Assembly: GCA_964530915.1 (NCBI GenBank)
Contig: CAZHCK010000010.1
Location: 1-47,154 of the forward strand
Source of the DNA: Cloacibacterium sp964530915
GTDB lineage: Bacteria; Bacteroidota; Bacteroidia; Flavobacteriales; Weeksellaceae
Direction: 5' to 3'
Length of the DNA: 47,154 nt
In this document: positions 43,339 through 47,154 of the stretch, piece by piece
How positions within the stretch are numbered: the first letter of the stretch is position 1
How the letters are laid out: every line of letters starts with the position of its first letter
Notes under the pieces: model-generated
Databases searched by the model: none
Seen by the model: the letters and a program-made list of their open reading frames with translations, nothing else
What the model was told of the DNA's origin: nothing
Program-made: the position numbers and the translations under genes

Positions 43339-46300
43339 ATGAAAAAGATATTAAATATATTATTAGGATTATTGTTTGTAGGGTTAAGTGCTCAAACAAC
43401 GACAGTTCCTTCAGGCGTAAGTACTACAGAAAACTATGTTTATAGCAGAACTTACTTAGAAGCAGTTACAGCAAGTGATTCGACAGCTAAACAAGTTCAA
43501 GGAATTCAATATTTTGATGGTTTAGGAAGGCCAAAACAAAGTATTGCAATAAAAGCCAGTCCTTTAGGAAGAGATATTGTTACTCCTATTGTATATGACG
43601 GTTTTGGAAGGCAAACACGAGACTACCTACCCATTCCACAGAGCTCTACAACAAATGGAACGATATATACACAAAGCATAGGATTAGTGAATTATCCTGT
43701 TTCAGATCCAACTAATATTTATTCATCAGAAAAGATTTACTCAGAAAAAGTATTAGAAAGCTCCCCTTTAGATAGAGTTTTGCAACAAGTACAAGTGGGT
43801 AATGATTGGTCAGGCAAACCGATAAAATTTGACTACCTAACCAATGTAGGAGATGCTGTAAACAAATACACCATAACCACTACTTGGTCAGTAGCAAACA
43901 CGGATATTTATACCACCACTTCTTCTTTGCCTGTTATAAGTACTTATGCAGATAATACCCTATACAAAAACAAAGTAACCGATGAAGATGGTAACGAGAG
44001 TTATGAATTTAAAAATGGACAAGGACAGACGATTCTAGTAAGAAAAGTATTAAGTGCAACAGAAAGTGCAGACATCTACTATGTTTATAATGAATATGAT
44101 CAGTTGGCATTGGTAATTCCCCCGTTAGCCAGTGTAAAAGCTACGCTTCTTCAGTCAGATCTAGATGAGCTGTGCTATCAATACCGTTATGATAATCAAA
44201 ATAGATTAGTAGAGAAGAAACTCCCGGGCAAAGGTTGGGAATTTATGGTCTATGATAAACAAGACCGCTTGGTGCTTACTCAAGATGCAATGCTTCGAGG
44301 AACGATCAATAACTTTGCTAAGAGAGGATGGCTGTTTACTAAATATGATCAATTTGGAAGAGTAGTTTATACAGGGTTTTTTGCCAATACCGCTACCAGA
44401 GAAACCATGCAGAAATCCTTGAACTCCATGAATTCATCGAATAATGAAAGCAGAAATAGTACAGGGTTTAGCCAAAATGGCTTAATCGTTTACTATACGA
44501 AGGTGGCTTTTCCGACAGGAAGTATGACGATATTAAGTGTAAATTATTATGACCAATATCCAACAGATTTAGCTACTATTCCAACGACAATACAGGGTGA
44601 GACTCTTTTGACTATGACACCACAAACCACAGAACAGCGAAGCCTCAAATCTTTATCTGTTGCCAGTTTTGTGAAGAATATAGATACAGATAGTTGGACG
44701 AAGAGTTATAGTTTTTATGATTTAAAAGGCAGAGCCATAGGTAGCCATAGTTATAACTATTTAGGAGGTTACACCAAAACAGAGAGTAAACTAGACTTTG
44801 CAGGAGTACCACAAGAAAGCTACACCTATCACAAAAGGTTATCCACGGATACAGAAATCATCATCAAAGAAAGATTCGAATATGATGGTCAGAATAGAAT
44901 GGTAAAACAGTATCACCAAGTAGATGCTAATCCTGAAGAGCTTCTTGCCAATAATGAGTACAATGAACTAGGGCAATTAAAAAACAAGAAAGTAGGCGGT
45001 CTATCTACTGCAACGACACCGCTACAAACCGTAGATTATCAGTATAATATTAGAGGCTGGATGACGCAGATAAACAATCCTAGTAATTTAGGGACAGATT
45101 TGTTTGGTTTTGAAATTAAATACCAAAATCCAGACACCAGTAAATCATCTCCTACCGCTAAGTATAATGGAAATATTTCTCAAACCACTTGGGCAACAAA
45201 GAATGATGAAATCATAAGAACTTATACCTATCAGTATGATAAATTGAATAGGCTTACAGATGCCAGACTATGGGATCAGATGAATCTAGATATTGGAGAA
45301 TATCAGGAAAATCTTACCTATGATTTAAATGGCAATATTTCTACGCTTTACAGAACTGGAGCTTATCCATATTCAGGCGCGACAGCTCCAGAAACAATGG
45401 ATGATTTACAGTATAATTATGATAGCAATACTAATAAATTAACTACATTAAAAGAAAAAGGAACAGGAAATGTACAAAGTGGATATCCACTGGCTGCAGG
45501 GCAAACGGGGCAAATCATTACTTATGATAATAATGGAAATATGATAAGCCAAGGTGATAAGGGGATTACTACCATAAAGTACAATTATCTAAATTTACCT
45601 ACAGAGATTATCGGTACAGAATCAATTTATGCAAGTAATGGAGTAGCTACTACCTATAATGTAACCACAAAATACACTTATAATGCAGCAGGTGAAAAGT
45701 TAAAAAAGGAATATACATATTTTGACAGAAGTAATTATTACTACAAAACGATTACTACAGATTATTTAAATGGTTTTCAGTATGAAGGAGGAAGAGACTC
45801 ACAATTTTCTGCTGTAAAATTAAAGTTCTTTCCTACAGCAGAGGGATATGTCACAAATAATCAGCCTATTTATGAAAGTGGTCAGAATTTAAATAATATT
45901 TCATACATTTACCAATATAAAGATCATTTGGGTAACGCGAGGGTAAGTTATGCAAATAGCTACTATATAACAGAAGAAAATAATTATTATCCGTTTGGAT
46001 TAAAGCATATAGGATACAATAATGATGGAGGAAGTCCTACTTATCAGTACAAGTACCAAGGACAAGAGTTACAGGAGACAGGATTTTACTCGTTTAAGTG
46101 GAGAAACTATATGCCTGATGTTGGAAGATTTTTATCGATAGATCCGTTAAGTGAGAAGTTTCCTTACAATTCTACTTATGCTTTTTCTGAAAATAGGGTC
46201 ATAGACTCTTTTGAATTAGAAGGATTGGAAGCAGTTTCTGCAATAACATTTGGAAAGGAGCAAGTTTGGGGTAAAGCATTTATAAATAACTATAAAGGTA

Positions 46301-46956
46301 ATGATAGCTATTATAATGTTCCTGCGGGAGCTGGTCAAGGAACAATATTGGAATTTTCCAATGAAGTGAAAAATGCAAGTAACTCTGATCCAAATGGGAT
46401 AGGCTTTTTAGCCGTTTTTTCACATGGTGGATTTGATAATAATACTAATAGATCTACGTATGGTGAAGGGATGATATTTGCTAATGCAGAATTAAATGGT
46501 TCGGCAGGCAATGTATATCAATCAGATTTATCTCAGTTAACGACAATGATTAATAATGGGGAAATAAAGTTTGCACCTGGAGCCGTTATTTATTTGGGTG
46601 CGTGCAACGCAGGAACAACTGACGCAAATGGAAATAATTTAGCACAAACTTTATCAAATGCCACAGGAGTTAATGTTGTAGGTGTAGCAGATGCTCACAT
46701 GGGAGCTAAAAACCCAAATAACCCAAATAATGTAAATTTTTTACCGGCAGAATCAACAGGTCAAATAATGATGTATTCTCCAAATGCAGCTCCTACTGTT
46801 TATGGTAATGGCAAATCTGTAAATGTTGTACAGCTTGCAAATACAACCATAAATCAAGTGAATCAACTTTTGCAACAACAGCAACAACAGCAACAGCAGC
46901 AACAACAGCAACAGCAACAGCAACAACAACAGCAACAAAATACTAATAATCCCTAA
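43339..46956 (+). CDS. RHS-repeat protein B (DUF6443, RHS core) with a clan CD-like peptidase C-terminal domain
   Basis: 1205 aa. Signal peptide MKKILNILLGLLFVGLSAQ. A DUF6443-like region at about 30-170 (VQGIQYFDGLGRPKQSI, PIVYDGFGRQTRDYLPIP) precedes YD repeats. The RHS-associated core is at about 855-964 (YKDHLGNARVSY, YYPFGLKH, YKYQGQELQETGFYSFKWRN, GRFLSIDPLSEKFPY, FSENRVIDSFELEGLE). The variable tip (965-1205) has FLAVFSHGGFD with His1029-Gly and VIYLGACNAGTTDANG with Ala-Cys1089, the His-Gly/Ala-Cys layout of clan CD cysteine peptidases (caspase, CHAT, DUF4347-like). A run of 22 Gln (1179-1200) precedes NTNNP. Probably an exported effector or surface protein. Confidence 0.88.
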   Translation: MKKILNILLGLLFVGLSAQTTTVPSGVSTTENYVYSRTYLEAVTASDSTAKQVQGIQYFDGLGRPKQSIAIKASPLGRDIVTPIVYDGFGRQTRDYLPIPQSSTTNGTIYTQSIGLVNYPVSDPTNIYSSEKIYSEKVLESSPLDRVLQQVQVGNDWSGKPIKFDYLTNVGDAVNKYTITTTWSVANTDIYTTTSSLPVISTYADNTLYKNKVTDEDGNESYEFKNGQGQTILVRKVLSATESADIYYVYNEYDQLALVIPPLASVKATLLQSDLDELCYQYRYDNQNRLVEKKLPGKGWEFMVYDKQDRLVLTQDAMLRGTINNFAKRGWLFTKYDQFGRVVYTGFFANTATRETMQKSLNSMNSSNNESRNSTGFSQNGLIVYYTKVAFPTGSMTILSVNYYDQYPTDLATIPTTIQGETLLTMTPQTTEQRSLKSLSVASFVKNIDTDSWTKSYSFYDLKGRAIGSHSYNYLGGYTKTESKLDFAGVPQESYTYHKRLSTDTEIIIKERFEYDGQNRMVKQYHQVDANPEELLANNEYNELGQLKNKKVGGLSTATTPLQTVDYQYNIRGWMTQINNPSNLGTDLFGFEIKYQNPDTSKSSPTAKYNGNISQTTWATKNDEIIRTYTYQYDKLNRLTDARLWDQMNLDIGEYQENLTYDLNGNISTLYRTGAYPYSGATAPETMDDLQYNYDSNTNKLTTLKEKGTGNVQSGYPLAAGQTGQIITYDNNGNMISQGDKGITTIKYNYLNLPTEIIGTESIYASNGVATTYNVTTKYTYNAAGEKLKKEYTYFDRSNYYYKTITTDYLNGFQYEGGRDSQFSAVKLKFFPTAEGYVTNNQPIYESGQNLNNISYIYQYKDHLGNARVSYANSYYITEENNYYPFGLKHIGYNNDGGSPTYQYKYQGQELQETGFYSFKWRNYMPDVGRFLSIDPLSEKFPYNSTYAFSENRVIDSFELEGLEAVSAITFGKEQVWGKAFINNYKGNDSYYNVPAGAGQGTILEFSNEVKNASNSDPNGIGFLAVFSHGGFDNNTNRSTYGEGMIFANAELNGSAGNVYQSDLSQLTTMINNGEIKFAPGAVIYLGACNAGTTDANGNNLAQTLSNATGVNVVGVADAHMGAKNPNNPNNVNFLPAESTGQIMMYSPNAAPTVYGNGKSVNVVQLANTTINQVNQLLQQQQQQQQQQQQQQQQQQQQQQNTNNP
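46873..46938 (+). repeat. CAA/CAG microsatellite encoding 22 glutamines
   Basis: Sixty-six bases made only of CAA and CAG codons in mixed order, in frame, five codons before the stop of RHS protein B. The mixture (CAACAG-like units) favours slippage in steps of three, which would change tract length without breaking the frame. Confidence 0.95.
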
Positions 46957-46957
46957 C

Positions 46958-47154
46958 ATGAAAAAAATAATTGTTTTAATCTTAGTAACAATATTATTTT
47001 CTTGTAAAAATAATTATGATGTTATAAAGATTTATATTACGGACTCAAAAAATTGTAATCAAAGTAAAAATTTATCTCTTAGTAAATCAATAGATTCTAC
47101 GGATTGTTTTAAATATTTAAAAAGTAGTAGACTAAAAAAAGATATATTTTCTAA
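46958..47154 (+). CDS. Small lipoprotein, partial at the right edge (candidate immunity protein)
   Basis: 65 codons without a stop up to the window end. MKKIIVLILVTILFSC gives a hydrophobic signal with a lipobox Cys16. The visible mature part is polar and Lys/Ser-rich, with Cys at 33 and 53. It starts one base after the RHS stop (TAA, c, ATG), so it is translationally coupled. Position right after a polymorphic RHS tip is where immunity genes lie. No family is recognised. Confidence 0.65.
   Translation, partial: MKKIIVLILVTILFSCKNNYDVIKIYITDSKNCNQSKNLSLSKSIDSTDCFKYLKSSRLKKDIFS

Noticed and set aside
46753..46959. Minus-strand frame with a long leucine run
   Set aside because: It is the antisense of the glutamine tract of the RHS gene; no independent signal of coding.

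Overview
The window reads as a chromosomal piece of a low-GC member of Bacteroidota, class Flavobacteriia, most likely the Chryseobacterium/Cloacibacterium group (Weeksellaceae). The signs are TAnnTTTG-type -7 boxes with A-rich leaders instead of Shine-Dalgarno sites, two SusC/SusD pairs, lipoproteins whose cysteine is followed by acidic residues, flavobacterial-type RHS proteins (DUF6443/DUF5977 style) and a stand-alone sufS. The genus is an inference from general resemblance.

Layout. (1) 1-12.8 kb is ordinary core chromosome: pyrD, glyS, an OmpW-like barrel, a serine hydrolase, sufS, an AraC-type regulator, a small secreted protein, the operon mutL - rhomboid protease - membrane EEP phosphatase/nuclease - lipoprotein, and a methyltransferase. 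(2) 12.8-23.6 kb (minus strand) is a polysaccharide utilisation locus (PUL): SusC, SusD, a PKD/jelly-roll surface lipoprotein, a second surface lipoprotein, a terminator-like hairpin, then GH16, GH30 and GH30. (3) 23.9-36.9 kb is a second PUL. SusC, SusD, a terminator-like hairpin, GH30, GH3, an SGNH sialate-O-acetylesterase-like enzyme and a secreted EEP protein run on the minus strand; an MFS transporter and an NrtR-like NUDIX regulator run divergently. GH16 + GH30 + GH3 suggests use of a beta-1,3/beta-1,6-glucan such as laminarin or fungal glucan. The two susC genes share an upstream region of about 100 bp, including a palindrome at the predicted transcription start, so the loci are probably controlled together.

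(4) From about 36,988 the window enters what looks like an integrated island. Thirteen bases matching the 3' end of a tRNA-Leu gene (minus strand) sit beside a terminator whose U-tract faces the same way, followed by a tyrosine recombinase. Next come a winged-helix/nucleotidyltransferase pair, probably toxin-antitoxin-like, behind tandem 57-bp repeats that each carry a palindrome. Last is a pair of large RHS/YD-repeat proteins. The second RHS protein ends in a domain with the His-Gly ... Ala-Cys layout of clan CD cysteine peptidases, then 22 consecutive glutamines, and is followed after one base by the start of a small lipoprotein (possible immunity protein) cut by the window edge.

No rRNA, complete tRNA, CRISPR array or insertion-sequence transposase was seen. 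All family assignments come from reading motifs by eye; no database search was run.
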